The notes: generated by a model not told the origin, from the sequence alone. Shown: positions 23,531 through 32,292, counted from the first letter of the stretch. The stretch: 36,524 nt of DNA from Rhodoplanes serenus (GCA_945893145.1 CAMDDZ010000057.1:1-36524); one strand, 5' to 3'. Made by a program: numbers and translations.

Positions 23531-24459
23531 TGGAAATTGTCCTTGGCGCGCCCCATCAGGTCGATGAACACGTCTTCGAGTGAAGGCTGGGAATGCGTCC
23601 AATGCAGGTTCTTGTCTTCGCGATAGGGCGCGATCGCCGCCTCGAGCTTCGCGGCATCGCGCCCGGAGACGTGCAGGCTGGTGCCGAAGGGCGCGACCGA
23701 ATCGATGCCCGGCTTGTTGATGAGTTCGGCCGAAACGCGCGGCAGGTCGCCGCCGGTCACCGTGTAGGTGAGGAGCTTCGCTTCGGCCACGACCTCTTCC
23801 ACAGTGCCGTGGGTGAGCAGCACGCCGTAGGCGATGTAGGCGATCTCGTGACAGCGCTCGGCCTCGTCCATGTAGTGGGTCGAAACCAGCACCGTAAGGC
23901 CATTGGCCGCGAGCGCATGAATCTCGTTCCAGAACTCGCGCCGCGCCTTGGGATCGACGCCCGCGGTCGGCTCGTCGAGCAGCAGAAGCTGCGGATTGGG
24001 CAGCGTACAGGCACCGAGCGCAAGCCGTTGCTTCCAGCCGCCCGACAGCGAGCCGGCAAGCTGCTCCTCGCGGCCTTGCAGGCCGAGCCGCGCGATCATG
24101 TCCCGCGCCGCGCCAACCGCATCGGGCACCGCGTAAAGCCGCGCGACAAACTCCAGATTCTCGCGAACCGACAGGTCCTGATAGAGGCTGAAGCGCTGCG
24201 TCATGTAGCCGACCTGGCGCTTGATCTTGTCGGTCTCAGTGCGGATGTCGTAGCCGAGGCAGGTGCCGGTTCCCTCGTCGGGCGTCAGCAGCCCGCACAG
24301 CATCCGGATGGTCGTGGTCTTGCCCGAGCCATTGGGCCCCAGGAAGCCGTAGATCGTCCCGCGCTTCACCTGCATCGAGAGATCGCGCACCACCGCGCGG
24401 CCATCGAATTTCTTGGTCAGGCCGTGAACGTCGATGACGATCTCAGGCGACGTGTTCAC
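23527..24459 (-). CDS. ABC transporter ATP-binding protein, YbhF-like
   Basis: The protein has 310 residues. Walker A is GPNGSGKT at 41-48, the Q-loop MTQRF at 86-90, the ABC signature LSGGWKQ at 138-144 and Walker B LLLLDEPT at 158-165, with the H-loop in STHYMDEAE. The last 80 residues form the regulatory domain usual in export ATPases of this class. Unlike E. coli YbhF, which has two nucleotide-binding halves, only one half is present, so it should dimerise. The gene overlaps by four bases with both the HlyD gene before it and the permease gene after it, so the operon is tightly coupled. Confidence 0.93.
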   Translation of the reverse strand: MNTSPEIVIDVHGLTKKFDGRAVVRDLSMQVKRGTIYGFLGPNGSGKTTTIRMLCGLLTPDEGTGTCLGYDIRTETDKIKRQVGYMTQRFSLYQDLSVRENLEFVARLYAVPDAVGAARDMIARLGLQGREEQLAGSLSGGWKQRLALGACTLPNPQLLLLDEPTAGVDPKARREFWNEIHALAANGLTVLVSTHYMDEAERCHEIAYIAYGVLLTHGTVEEVVAEAKLLTYTVTGGDLPRVSAELINKPGIDSVAPFGTSLHVSGRDAAKLEAAIAPYREDKNLHWTHSQPSLEDVFIDLMGRAKDNFQ

Positions 24460-25226
24460 CGCTTGGCCTCCGGCAAGAAGACAGAAACCGGCTGGCCGAC
24501 GCGAAGATTCTCCGGCGTCGGCGTGCGCGCCTCGACCAGGTAAACGAGCTTCGAGCGCTCATCGAGGCTGTAGATAACCGGCGGCGTGAATTCCGAGCTG
24601 CGCGAAATGAACGTGATGCGCGCCGCGATATCGCTCTTGCAGCCGTCGCAGCGAATTTTCACGTCTTCGCCGAGCGCGATCTTGGGCAGCACCGCCTCGG
24701 GCACGAAGAAGCGCACTTTGATGTTGCCGGGCGGCAGCATCGCGATCACCGGACGGCCGGCGGGCACCATTTCGCCCGGCCGGAAATAGACCTGTTGCAC
24801 GCTCCCGGTCACCGGGCTCGCGACCTTGCGGCGCGCCAGCCGGGTTTGCGACGAATTGACCCGCGCTTCGGCGGTGCGCAGCGCGGCTTCCGCGTCGTCC
24901 ACGGCCCGTTGCGTGCCGGCCGCGGTCTTCAGCAGGATCTGGGCACGGTCGTAAGCGAGCCGCGCATTGGTGAGAGTGGCCTGCTGCATCGCGAGGTCGG
25001 CCTGCTGAAGCTCAGAATCGACGGTGAACACCGGCGCGCCTTGCGTTACCGCGTCGCCTTCGCGCACCGCCAATGTTTCGACGCGGCCGACCTCGTCCGG
25101 ACCGACGAAGATCAACTCGGCCTCGACCCAGCCCTGGTAGCCGTTGTTGCTGGAATTGCTGCAGCCCGCGAGCCAGAGGCCCAAGCCCAGACCCAAGAGA
25201 GCAGCGGCGATGCGGCGCGCAATCAT
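24456..25226 (-). CDS. HlyD-family adaptor lipoprotein of the ABC efflux operon (YbhG-like)
   Basis: Counting from the ATG at 25226 (MIARRIAAALLGLG), the product has 256 residues. It begins with a signal peptide ending in the lipobox LAGC, so it should be a lipid-anchored periplasmic protein. A biotinyl-lipoyl half (VGRVETLAVREGDAV), a helical hairpin (about 75-130) and a second lipoyl half (ASPVTGSVQQVYFRPGEMV) follow. GGGAGGGCGGC precedes this ATG, which also overlaps the TetR stop (ATGA). Such adaptors link the ABC pump to an outer membrane TolC-like duct, for which no gene is present here. Confidence 0.92.
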   Translation of the reverse strand: MIARRIAAALLGLGLGLWLAGCSNSSNNGYQGWVEAELIFVGPDEVGRVETLAVREGDAVTQGAPVFTVDSELQQADLAMQQATLTNARLAYDRAQILLKTAAGTQRAVDDAEAALRTAEARVNSSQTRLARRKVASPVTGSVQQVYFRPGEMVPAGRPVIAMLPPGNIKVRFFVPEAVLPKIALGEDVKIRCDGCKSDIAARITFISRSSEFTPPVIYSLDERSKLVYLVEARTPTPENLRVGQPVSVFLPEAKR

Positions 25227-25918
25227 GCCGCCCTCCCGTTCTGTAAGATCAAATCGCAATGGGCACGCATCAGCGCGCGGACGTCGAGCGGCTCGAATTT
25301 GTCGAACAGCCCGTTCCAAATCAGCGCGAGGATCGCGGGCGCCACCAGCAACTGCGGAAATCGCGCCAGCGCGTCATGCTTGATCTCGCCGCGCTCGACC
25401 CCGCGACGCATGACCTCACGCATCGCCTTGGTGACGCGCGCCAGCACCTCGCGGTAGTAGAACTCCGCAAGCTTCGGAAAGCGCGCGCCCTCGGTGATGA
25501 TCAGGCGGATCACGTCCTTGCGGTGCGTGTCATAGACTTGGCTGACGAACATCTCGATGAGCCGATGCACGATCACATCGACCGGAACATCGGTGTGCGC
25601 GGCTTGTTCTAAGATGCCGACGATGGGACTGAGCTCGTGCCGGATCAGCTCCTGGAACAGCGCCTCCTTGTCGGCGAAGTGCAGATAGATCGTGCCCTTG
25701 GCGACGCCTGCGCGGCGCGCCACGTCATCAAGCCGCGCGGCCGCAAAGCCGCTGGCGGAGAATTCCTCAAGGGCTGCGGCCAGGATCGCGTCGCGACGCT
25801 CGGCGCTGCGCTTGGCGCGGGCGCCGCCGCGCCCGGACGCTGCTGCAGGCTGCGGCGCGTTGCCGAGGCCCGCGTTGGGCCGCCGATCGGAGATGCGTTT
25901 GGTCGCTGGTTTGGCCAT
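25223..25918 (-). CDS. TetR-family repressor of the ABC efflux operon (CecR-like)
   Basis: The protein has 231 residues. An Ala/Arg-rich disordered N-terminus of about 38 residues leads to the TetR HTH (RRDAILAAALEEFSASGFAA, then VARRAGVAKGTIYLHFADKE at about 68-87), and a C-terminal ligand-binding domain like that of the CecR/YbiH group follows. In E. coli the homologue controls ybhGFSR, and here the three genes downstream are the corresponding adaptor, ATPase and permease. The palindromic operator found nine bases before its start implies autoregulation of the whole operon. The inducer is unknown. Confidence 0.93.
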   Translation of the reverse strand: MAKPATKRISDRRPNAGLGNAPQPAAASGRGGARAKRSAERRDAILAAALEEFSASGFAAARLDDVARRAGVAKGTIYLHFADKEALFQELIRHELSPIVGILEQAAHTDVPVDVIVHRLIEMFVSQVYDTHRKDVIRLIITEGARFPKLAEFYYREVLARVTKAMREVMRRGVERGEIKHDALARFPQLLVAPAILALIWNGLFDKFEPLDVRALMRAHCDLILQNGRAA

Positions 25919-25927
25919 GCTTCAATT

Positions 25928-25951
25928 TAATGACTGACTGGTCAGTCATTA
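25928..25951. promoter_or_regulatory. TetR operator of the ABC efflux operon
   Basis: Half-sites TAATGACTGAC and GTCAGTCATTA are perfect reverse complements of 11 bases, separated by TG. Size and TGACTGAC core are typical of TetR-family operators. It lies nine bases upstream of the tetR start codon, so a bound repressor would block transcription of the whole operon. Confidence 0.85.
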
Positions 25952-25963
25952 TTTAGTGCCCAA

Positions 25964-25988
25964 AAGAGGCCCGCGCAAGGGGCCTCTT
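25964..25988 (-). terminator. Rho-independent terminator after the DUF4189 gene
   Basis: AAGAGGCCC and GGGCCTCTT form nine perfect pairs around a seven-base loop. On the minus strand the hairpin is followed by TTGGG after its TCTT arm, giving TCTTTT. It lies about 65 bases past the DUF4189 stop and just before the TetR operator, so it also insulates the efflux operon from read-through. Confidence 0.7.
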
Positions 25989-26053
25989 CATCGACTTTGG
26001 TTGATCAGGGACCCGCACGGCCGGCAAAGACGTGCGGTGCAGCCCTTCGCGGT

Positions 26054-26425
26054 TCAGCCTTTGGAGTCGCAGATAAAGGCGCGGATCATGCAGTCCTTGC
26101 CGCCGTATTTGTAGCAAGACTGGAGCGCCAAATTCTGCGCAGTGCCGAGGCGGGGCGCATTGGCGTAGCCGAGCGGACCGCACGGCTTGTGGCCATCGAC
26201 CGCAAAGGCGACGCAGCCTTTCCGCGTGCTGACAACCTGCTGGCAATCGCCGGAGCAATTGGCGCGTGCCGCCGCCTCCGCCGAAGCCACGTTCGGATAG
26301 TCGTTGGCAAAACCGTAAGCCGCACAGACTCCAATCGCGAGCGCGCCGGCCGCATTCGCGGCAGGCGCCATCGTCACCAGCGCCACGGCCGCAACAGCCG
26401 CGCGCAGGCTCATCTTGATCGACAT
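26054..26425 (-). CDS. Secreted DUF4189-like protein
   Basis: The product has 123 residues from MSIKMSLRAAVAAVALVT, whose signal peptide is probably cleaved after ANA. GGAGGGG seven bases upstream supports the ATG at 26425 over the GTG at 26440. The mature part has the DUF4189 pattern: GVCAAYGFANDYPN, an AEAAARANC helix, CQQVVSTRKGCVAFAV and a second AQNLALQSC...DCMIRAFIC half. Eight cysteines suggest several disulphides and a stable periplasmic or extracellular fold. The family has no known activity. It has its own terminator and stands alone between the efflux operon and the molybdenum cluster. Confidence 0.85.
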   Translation of the reverse strand: MSIKMSLRAAVAAVALVTMAPAANAAGALAIGVCAAYGFANDYPNVASAEAAARANCSGDCQQVVSTRKGCVAFAVDGHKPCGPLGYANAPRLGTAQNLALQSCYKYGGKDCMIRAFICDSKG

Positions 26426-26522
26426 GACAAACCCCTCCACCCCTGGATGGCGGCATCCAAGCAGGCGGCGGTTAATGGCTGGTAACCCTTGCGGCTCTCG
26501 CGGAATGCCGGCGCCTTTGGCG

Positions 26523-28139
26523 TTACGCGCGTTCGATCTCGGCCTTCACCTGTTCGAACGCGTCCGGCGTATCGACGTCGGTCAGCGCCGCCGTGTCGGT
26601 GACCGGCACCTCGGTCACGGCTTCGGGATAACGGCTGATCAGAACGCGCGCGCCGACGTCGCCCTCGATCGCCATCAGGTCATGGAAGAACCGCCGCGAC
26701 CACACCACCGGATTGCCGCGCTTGCCGTCCAGGGTCGGAATCACCACGAGCGCGCCGCGTTCGGGATCGAACGCCGCGATCAGCTTGTCGATCAGTGGCG
26801 CCCGCACCTGAGGCATATCGCCGAGGCAGACAATGGCGCCGGCCGCGTCATCGGGCACGGCAGCCAGTCCGGTTTTCACGGACGTGGACAGCCCGTCAGC
26901 GAAATTCGGATTGTGGACACGCTGCACGTCGAGGCCCGCGAGCGCAGCCTCGACCTTGTCGCGCTGGTGGCCGGTGACAACGACCACCGGACGCGCGCGC
27001 GAGGCCAGCGCCTCCTCGACCGCGATGCGGACCAGCGGCCGCCCACCGATCTCGGCCAAGAGCTTGTTCGGCCCGCCCATGCGGGTCGAGCGGCCGGCCG
27101 CGAGAACCACCGCAGCGATCCGGCGCGTGGGCTCCGGCACGGGCTCCTCGCGCGGCTGCGGCCGCGTCACGATTTCCATCAGCAATCCGCCGACGCCAAG
27201 CCCGGTGACATCATGGCGCGACACCGGCAACCCTGCGAGCAGGCGCATCAGAATCCAGTCGAAGCCGTTTTCCTTCGGCGAGCGCGCACAGCCCGGCGCA
27301 CCCAAAATCGGCTGCCCCCTCGCCTGCCCGATCAGCATGAGATTGCCGGGATCGACCGGCATGCCGAAATGCTCGATGCGCCCGCCGATGGCCTCGACCG
27401 CCGCCGGAATAACGTCGCGCCGGTCGGCGATGGCCGACGCACCGAACACCGCAACGAGCTCCGCTCCGGCGTTGAGCGCTTCGTCGATCGCTTTGGCGAG
27501 CGCCGCCTGCTCGTGCGGCACGCGGCGCTCGAACACGATTGTGGCGCCCGCAGGCGCTAGACGATCCTGCGTCACCCGCAAGGTCTTATCGACCACCTTG
27601 GCGGCGAGCCCCGGCAACAGCGTCGAGACGACGCCGACCTTCTTGATCTTGTACGGCGCGACGCGGATGAACGGCTTGGCCGCGAGAGCGAGTGCGCTCT
27701 TCAGCGCAATCACGCTGGTGGCAAACGGGATGATCTTCACCGTCGCGATCATCTCGCCCGCGACCACCGGCTTGAACGCCGGCAGCGTCGCAAACGTGAT
27801 GGCTTCATCGACGCGGTTGAGCCGGTCGATGGCTTCCTTGTCCACCACCAGCACACCGGCCGTTTCGGCGAACAAATTGCAACGCCCCGTGAAGGCGCGA
27901 TCGACGTGGACGGCCTGCCCGGCCACCGCCTTGGCGATCTCGGCCGCGGCCTGGTCTTCCGACACATCGCCGGGCTCGAGCCGCGCCACCACGATGTCCT
28001 TGATGCCTGCCGCCTCCAACGCCTTCACCTCGGCGGGGCCGATCAGCGTGCCTTTCTTCAGCACGAGAGCGCCCTGGCGGATGGTGTGGACGGCGGTGGC
28101 GCCTTCGGCTTCTCCGGGCGGGACCGGGCCGAACCTCAT
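26523..28139 (-). CDS. Molybdopterin-binding / MobA-like nucleotidyltransferase fusion protein
   Basis: The protein has 538 residues in two domains. Residues 1-330 are a molybdopterin-binding (MoCF/MoeA-like) domain (STLLPGLAAKVVDKTL, ELVAVFGASAIADRRD, MPVDPGNLMLIG). Residues 340-538 are a MobA/MocA-type nucleotidyltransferase with the NTP-binding loop LAAGRSTRMGGPNKLL at 346-361 and CLGDMPQV. MocA-type enzymes add CMP to molybdenum cofactor, forming the cytidine dinucleotide used by CO dehydrogenase-type hydroxylases. The gene ends the cox operon, ten bases after the XdhC C-terminal gene, so I infer it makes the cofactor for the cluster's enzyme. Confidence 0.9.
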   Translation of the reverse strand: MRFGPVPPGEAEGATAVHTIRQGALVLKKGTLIGPAEVKALEAAGIKDIVVARLEPGDVSEDQAAAEIAKAVAGQAVHVDRAFTGRCNLFAETAGVLVVDKEAIDRLNRVDEAITFATLPAFKPVVAGEMIATVKIIPFATSVIALKSALALAAKPFIRVAPYKIKKVGVVSTLLPGLAAKVVDKTLRVTQDRLAPAGATIVFERRVPHEQAALAKAIDEALNAGAELVAVFGASAIADRRDVIPAAVEAIGGRIEHFGMPVDPGNLMLIGQARGQPILGAPGCARSPKENGFDWILMRLLAGLPVSRHDVTGLGVGGLLMEIVTRPQPREEPVPEPTRRIAAVVLAAGRSTRMGGPNKLLAEIGGRPLVRIAVEEALASRARPVVVVTGHQRDKVEAALAGLDVQRVHNPNFADGLSTSVKTGLAAVPDDAAGAIVCLGDMPQVRAPLIDKLIAAFDPERGALVVIPTLDGKRGNPVVWSRRFFHDLMAIEGDVGARVLISRYPEAVTEVPVTDTAALTDVDTPDAFEQVKAEIERA

Positions 28140-28149
28140 AGCCGCGCCC

Positions 28150-28836
28150 TCATGCGGGCTCCTCGCGCAGCCGCTGCGTGATCTCGCCGATGATCGCGAC
28201 CGCGATCTCCGACGGCGACACCGCGCCGATGTCGAGGCCGATCGGCGAATGGATACGGCCGATGTCGTTGTCGGTGAAGCCGCGCTCGGCCTTCAGCCGC
28301 TCGACGCGGCGCGCGTGGGTTTTCCGCGAGCCAAGCGCACCGATGTAGAAGCAATCGCTTTTCAGCGCCACGGTCAGGCCCGGGTCGTCGATCTTCGGAT
28401 CGTGGGTGAGCGCGACGAAAGCCGTATAGTGATCGATGCCGACCGCAGGCAGCGCGACGTCGGGCCATTCGGCGATCACCTTCACGTCGGGGAACCGCTC
28501 GATGCTGGCGAATGCGGTGCGCGGATCGACGATGGTGACGTCGTAGCCAAGCAGTTGCCCCATCGGCGCCAGCGCCTGCGAGATGTGCACCGCGCCGGTA
28601 ATCACGAGTTTTGGCGATGGCACATGCACGGTCAGGAACACCTTGCCTTCCGGTGTTTCTTCGATGCCGCTCTTGGCCAAGCGGATGCGCTTCTCCAGCA
28701 GGCTTTTCAGCGGATCGCCGGCAACGTCGGCGGCCCTCACCAGCCGCTGCGCGCCGCTGTCCTGGTTGGTGACGACGACGACACTGCGCCGCGCCGCGCG
28801 CTCTTCATTCAGCGTTCTGAGGATATCGAGGCGCAA
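28150..28836 (-). CDS. XdhC C-terminal (Rossmann) domain protein, molybdenum cofactor insertion
   Basis: The 228-residue protein has the XdhC Rossmann-like domain: KLVITGAVHISQALAP, then VTIVDPRTAF, FVALTHDPKIDD and YIGALGSRKT with an arginine-rich helix. XdhC-type proteins bind molybdenum cofactor, help its sulphuration and hand it to xanthine dehydrogenase-type apoenzymes. The family's N-terminal part is encoded separately by the gene just upstream (six bases between them), so the two probably work as a complex. In Oligotropha the corresponding maturation genes are coxF and coxI. Confidence 0.9.
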   Translation of the reverse strand: MRLDILRTLNEERAARRSVVVVTNQDSGAQRLVRAADVAGDPLKSLLEKRIRLAKSGIEETPEGKVFLTVHVPSPKLVITGAVHISQALAPMGQLLGYDVTIVDPRTAFASIERFPDVKVIAEWPDVALPAVGIDHYTAFVALTHDPKIDDPGLTVALKSDCFYIGALGSRKTHARRVERLKAERGFTDNDIGRIHSPIGLDIGAVSPSEIAVAIIGEITQRLREEPA

Positions 28837-28842
28837 AGCGTG

Positions 28843-29166
28843 TCACTCCACCTTTTCGACAAATACGCGGATCTTGCCGCCGCACGACAGCCCGACCTTC
28901 CAGGCGGTCTCGTCGGCAACGCCGAACTCGAGCGTCTTCGGCTTGCCGCTTTCGATCACGTCAATCGCTTCCGTCACGACCGCGCCTTCGACGCAGCCGC
29001 CCGACACCGAGCCCAGAAAATTGCCCTCGTTGTCGATCACCAGATTGGAACCGACCGGCCGGGGCGCCGAGCCCCAGGTTTCCACCACGGTGGCGAGCGC
29101 GACGCCGCGCCCGGCCTTTTTCCAGTCCTCGGCGGCTTTGAGGATGTCTTCGTCTCGCGCCAGCAT
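28843..29166 (-). CDS. XdhC N-terminal domain protein (XdhC/CoxI family)
   Basis: Counting from the ATG at 29166 (MLARDEDILKAAEDW), the product has 107 residues; GGAGG ten bases upstream supports this start over one 39 bases earlier. The XdhC/CoxI N-terminal domain is clear: GVALATVVETWGSAPRPVGS, GSVSGGCVEGAV and LSCGGKI. The cysteine of GGC and that of SCGG are typical of the family and linked to sulphur transfer to the molybdenum cofactor. It is one half of what is a single polypeptide in many bacteria; its other half is the next gene. Confidence 0.9.
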   Translation of the reverse strand: MLARDEDILKAAEDWKKAGRGVALATVVETWGSAPRPVGSNLVIDNEGNFLGSVSGGCVEGAVVTEAIDVIESGKPKTLEFGVADETAWKVGLSCGGKIRVFVEKVE

Positions 29167-29224
29167 GCCAGCCTCCGTATCGTCAGGCCCGGTCGGGGGC
29201 CTCACCGTTATATATAGCCGGATA

Positions 29225-30445
29225 TTACGCTACCCTAGCCAGCGAAGTCCTTTGCAACCAGGTCTTTGGATCGACATGACTGCCATGTTCGGACAGGGCC
29301 CGGCACAGGTCACTCATAGACTGTAGATTGTGGATCGGACGCAATTCGTCAACGTGCGGCAACATGACCTTGATGCCACGGGCCTTAGCCTCGAATCCTT
29401 CGAAGCGCAGCAGCGGGTTGAGCCAGATCAGCCGTCGGCACGAGCGGTGCAGGCGGTCGATCTCGAAGCCGAGCCGCTCATCGGGGTCGCGCTCCAGCCC
29501 ATCGGTGAACAATAGCACCACAGCGCCCTGGGTGAGCACGCGGCGCGCCCAGAGCTTGTTAAAGACCCCCAGCGAGGTCGCGATGCGGGTGCCGCCCGAC
29601 CAATCAAGCACGCTGGCCGAACAGGCGGCGAGCGCCTCGTCCGGGTCCTTTTCCTTCAGCGCGCGGGTGACGTTGGTCAGCCGCGTGCCGAACAGGAAGG
29701 TCGCGACGCGCTTTCGCTCGTCGGTGATGGCATGAAGAAAGTGCAGAAACAGCCGCGTGTACTGGCTCATCGATCCTGAAATATCGAGCAGCGCCACCAC
29801 CGGCGGCGTCTTGGTGCGGCGGCCGAGGTAGCGCAGGTCGATGAAGCCGCCACCGGCCTTGAGGCTGGCGCGGAGCGTGCGGCGCATGTCGATGCGGTGG
29901 CCGTGTGGATGCGGGGCGAGCCGCCGTGTCGGCACGTCGTCGAAGCCGAGTGTCATGCGGTTGATCGCTGCTTTCGCGGCCGCCATCTCGGCCGCGGTCA
30001 TCTGGGCGAAGTCCTTCTTCTCCAGCACCTCGCGGTCCGACACCGTAAAGCGCGCGTCGATCTCCAGTTCCTGCTTTTCCCGCTCGATCTTTTCGGCGCC
30101 GGCGAACAGCGCATCCAGCACGCGCTGCGAGGCTTGCGGCTGCTCGGGCGCCTGTGTGGGCGCACCGGTCATTTCCGGCGACATCATCGCGATCAGGCGA
30201 TCGAGATAGCCGCGCTTTCGGAAGAAAATCCGGAACGCCTGATCGAACAGCACCGAATGGTCGTGCCGCTTCACGAACACGGCGTGCAGCGTCCAGTAGA
30301 AATCGTCCTTGGTGCCGACGCCCGCGGCGCGCACGGCGGTGAGCGCGTCGAGCACCGAGCCCGGCCCGAGCGGAATTCCGGCCGTGCGCAACGCGCGTGC
30401 GAAGTAGACGATGTTCTCGGCGAGGCGGCCCTGCGAGTCCTGCAT
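29225..30445 (-). CDS. coxE: CoxE-like von Willebrand factor A domain protein
   Basis: The 406-residue protein has a helical N-terminal region (1-170) and a VWA domain with the metal-ion motif DISGSMS at 221-227 and FTDGLERD further on. In Oligotropha carboxidovorans CoxD (a AAA+ ATPase) and CoxE act together to mature the copper-molybdenum active site of CO dehydrogenase. Here the coxD homologue stands immediately upstream, with four bases between the stop codon and this ATG. Cytoplasmic location is expected: no signal peptide is present. Confidence 0.92.
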   Translation of the reverse strand: MQDSQGRLAENIVYFARALRTAGIPLGPGSVLDALTAVRAAGVGTKDDFYWTLHAVFVKRHDHSVLFDQAFRIFFRKRGYLDRLIAMMSPEMTGAPTQAPEQPQASQRVLDALFAGAEKIEREKQELEIDARFTVSDREVLEKKDFAQMTAAEMAAAKAAINRMTLGFDDVPTRRLAPHPHGHRIDMRRTLRASLKAGGGFIDLRYLGRRTKTPPVVALLDISGSMSQYTRLFLHFLHAITDERKRVATFLFGTRLTNVTRALKEKDPDEALAACSASVLDWSGGTRIATSLGVFNKLWARRVLTQGAVVLLFTDGLERDPDERLGFEIDRLHRSCRRLIWLNPLLRFEGFEAKARGIKVMLPHVDELRPIHNLQSMSDLCRALSEHGSHVDPKTWLQRTSLARVA

Positions 30446-30449
30446 GAGG

Positions 30450-31376
30450 TTACTCCGCGGCCCGCAGCTCCGCCTGCACCTGATCGAGCAGCTCCTTGAC
30501 CTTGCCGCCGTCGAGCCGCGCGATGTCGTCCTGGTATTTCAGCAGCACGCCCAGCGTGTCGGATACGGTCGCCGGATCGAGTGCCACGGCGTCGAGTTCG
30601 GAGAGCGCGGTCGCCCAATCGAGTGTCTCGGCAACGCCCGGCGACTTGAACAGGTCCTGCTTGCGCAACGCCTGCACGAAACCCACAACCAGTTCGCTAA
30701 GCTTTTTGCCGATGCCCGGCACCTTCGCCCGCACAATGTCCAATTCGCGCGACGCCGTTGGGTAACCCACCCAGTGATAGAGACAGCGCCGCTTGAGCGC
30801 GTCGTGGATTTCGCGCGTGCGGTTCGAGGTGATCACCACGATCGGCGGATGGGCGGCCTTGATGGTGCCAAGCTCCGGGATCGTCACCTGGAAGTCCGCC
30901 AGCACTTCGAGCAGAAACGCCTCGAACGCCTCGTCGCTGCGATCGAGCTCGTCGATTAGCAGCACCGGCGCGCCAGCCGGATCCGGCTCCAGCGCCTGCA
31001 ACAGCGGCCGCTTGATGAGGAAGCGCTCGGCGAAGACGTCGTGTTCGATCTTCTCGCGGTTGTGTTCGCCGCCCGCCTCGGCGGCGCGGATGGCGATCAT
31101 CTGCGCGGCGTAGTTCCACTCATAGACCGCATTGGCGACGTCGAGGCCCTCGTAGCATTGCAGGCGGATCAACCGGCGGCCCAGCGTCGAGGCCAGAACC
31201 TTGGCGATCTCGGTTTTGCCGACGCCTGCCTCGCCTTCGAGAAAGATCGGACGGCCCATTTTGAGGGCGAGAAACAGCACGGTCGCAAGCGACCGGTCGG
31301 CCAGGTAGTCGGCCGCCGCAAGCAGCTCGAGGGTTGCGTCGATCGAGGCTGGAACGGGATGGGATTTTGGCGCCAT
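30450..31376 (-). CDS. coxD: CoxD-like MoxR-family AAA+ ATPase
   Basis: Counting from the ATG at 31376 (MAPKSHPVPASIDAT), the product has 308 residues; GAAGG seven bases upstream supports it over a start 63 bases earlier. Walker A is GEAGVGKT at 48-55, Walker B LLIDELDR at about 139-146 and the sensor ITSNRTREI. This is the MoxR layout. CoxD ATPases use ATP hydrolysis, with a VWA partner (CoxE, the next gene), to insert sulphur and copper into the CO dehydrogenase active site. Its position between the medium subunit gene and coxE matches known cox clusters. Confidence 0.92.
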   Translation of the reverse strand: MAPKSHPVPASIDATLELLAAADYLADRSLATVLFLALKMGRPIFLEGEAGVGKTEIAKVLASTLGRRLIRLQCYEGLDVANAVYEWNYAAQMIAIRAAEAGGEHNREKIEHDVFAERFLIKRPLLQALEPDPAGAPVLLIDELDRSDEAFEAFLLEVLADFQVTIPELGTIKAAHPPIVVITSNRTREIHDALKRRCLYHWVGYPTASRELDIVRAKVPGIGKKLSELVVGFVQALRKQDLFKSPGVAETLDWATALSELDAVALDPATVSDTLGVLLKYQDDIARLDGGKVKELLDQVQAELRAAE

Positions 31377-31497
31377 GGCGCGCCTTCTATAGCTGGTCTG
31401 GCGCGCATTTGTCCCGGCAAGTTCGCACGCCAGATGCACCTAAAAATCGACCCCCGGTTTGCGCCGAGGGCCGATGAAACACTATCTGGAGAGGCGA

Positions 31498-32292
31498 CTA
31501 AGCTGCGGCCAGCGCCCGGCGTGCCATGACGCCGACAAGGTGCGCGCGGTACTCGGCGCTGCCGTGAATGTCGGTGTTCATGCCGTCGGCGGGCACCGTC
31601 ATGCCTTCGATCGACTTCGGCGAGAAGCGCTTCTTCAGCGCCTCTTCGAACGCCTTGACGCGGAACACGCCGTTCGAGCCAGCGCCGGTCACCGCCACGC
31701 GAATGTCGGAGCCGCGCTTCGACACAAACACGCCGACCAGGGCGAAGCCCGACGCCGGGTGCCGGAATTTCTGATAGGCCGCCTTCTTGGCGAGCGGGAA
31801 GCTCACCTTGGTGATGATCTCGTCCGGCTCAAGCGCGGTCGAGAACATGCCGGTGAAGTAATCATCGGCCGCAATGCGCCGCTTGTTGGTGATGATGGTC
31901 GCGCCGAGGCCAAGCACCACCGCCGGATAGTCGGCGTTCGGATCGTTGTTGGCGAGCGAGCCGCCGAGCGTGCCGCGATGGCGCACCGCCGGATCGCCGA
32001 TCATGCCCGCGACCTCGGCCAATGCCGGCAGCGCATCTTTCACGGTCTTGGAGTTCGCGACCTCGATGTGACGCGCCAGCGCACCGATCACGATCGAGCG
32101 GCCCTTCAGCTCGATCGTGTTCATGCCTTCGACCCGGCCGATGTCGATGATGTCGGACGGCTTGGCGAGCCGGAGCTTCATCACCGGAAGCAGCGAATGG
32201 CCGCCTGCCATGATCTTGGCTTCCGGATTTTTGGCCAGCAGATTGGCGGCCTGCCGGATCGTGCCGGGCCGGTGATATTTGAATGCGTACAT
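31498..32292 (-). CDS. coxM: CO dehydrogenase-type medium (FAD-binding) subunit
   Basis: The protein has 264 residues. FAD-binding motifs are AGGHSLLPVMKLRL at 29-42 and TLGGSLANNDPNADYP near 112-127, the two pyrophosphate-contact segments of CoxM/CutM. A C-terminal CO-dehydrogenase flavoprotein domain (about 165-264) completes it. The subunit passes electrons from the iron-sulphur subunit to a quinone or NAD. GGAG is placed ten bases upstream of the ATG. It follows the coxS gene by 45 bases and is followed by coxD. The large molybdenum subunit normally encoded beside these two is absent from the window. Confidence 0.93.
   Translation of the reverse strand: MYAFKYHRPGTIRQAANLLAKNPEAKIMAGGHSLLPVMKLRLAKPSDIIDIGRVEGMNTIELKGRSIVIGALARHIEVANSKTVKDALPALAEVAGMIGDPAVRHRGTLGGSLANNDPNADYPAVVLGLGATIITNKRRIAADDYFTGMFSTALEPDEIITKVSFPLAKKAAYQKFRHPASGFALVGVFVSKRGSDIRVAVTGAGSNGVFRVKAFEEALKKRFSPKSIEGMTVPADGMNTDIHGSAEYRAHLVGVMARRALAAA

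Noticed and set aside
26833..29217. Long open frames opposite known genes (for example 794 residues at 26833-29217, 495 at 34016-35503, 341 at 22235-23260, 347 at 35477-36520)
   Set aside because: They lie antisense to clear protein families, have Arg/His/Ala-rich compositions without domains, and are expected in GC-rich DNA where the opposite strand rarely meets stop codons.
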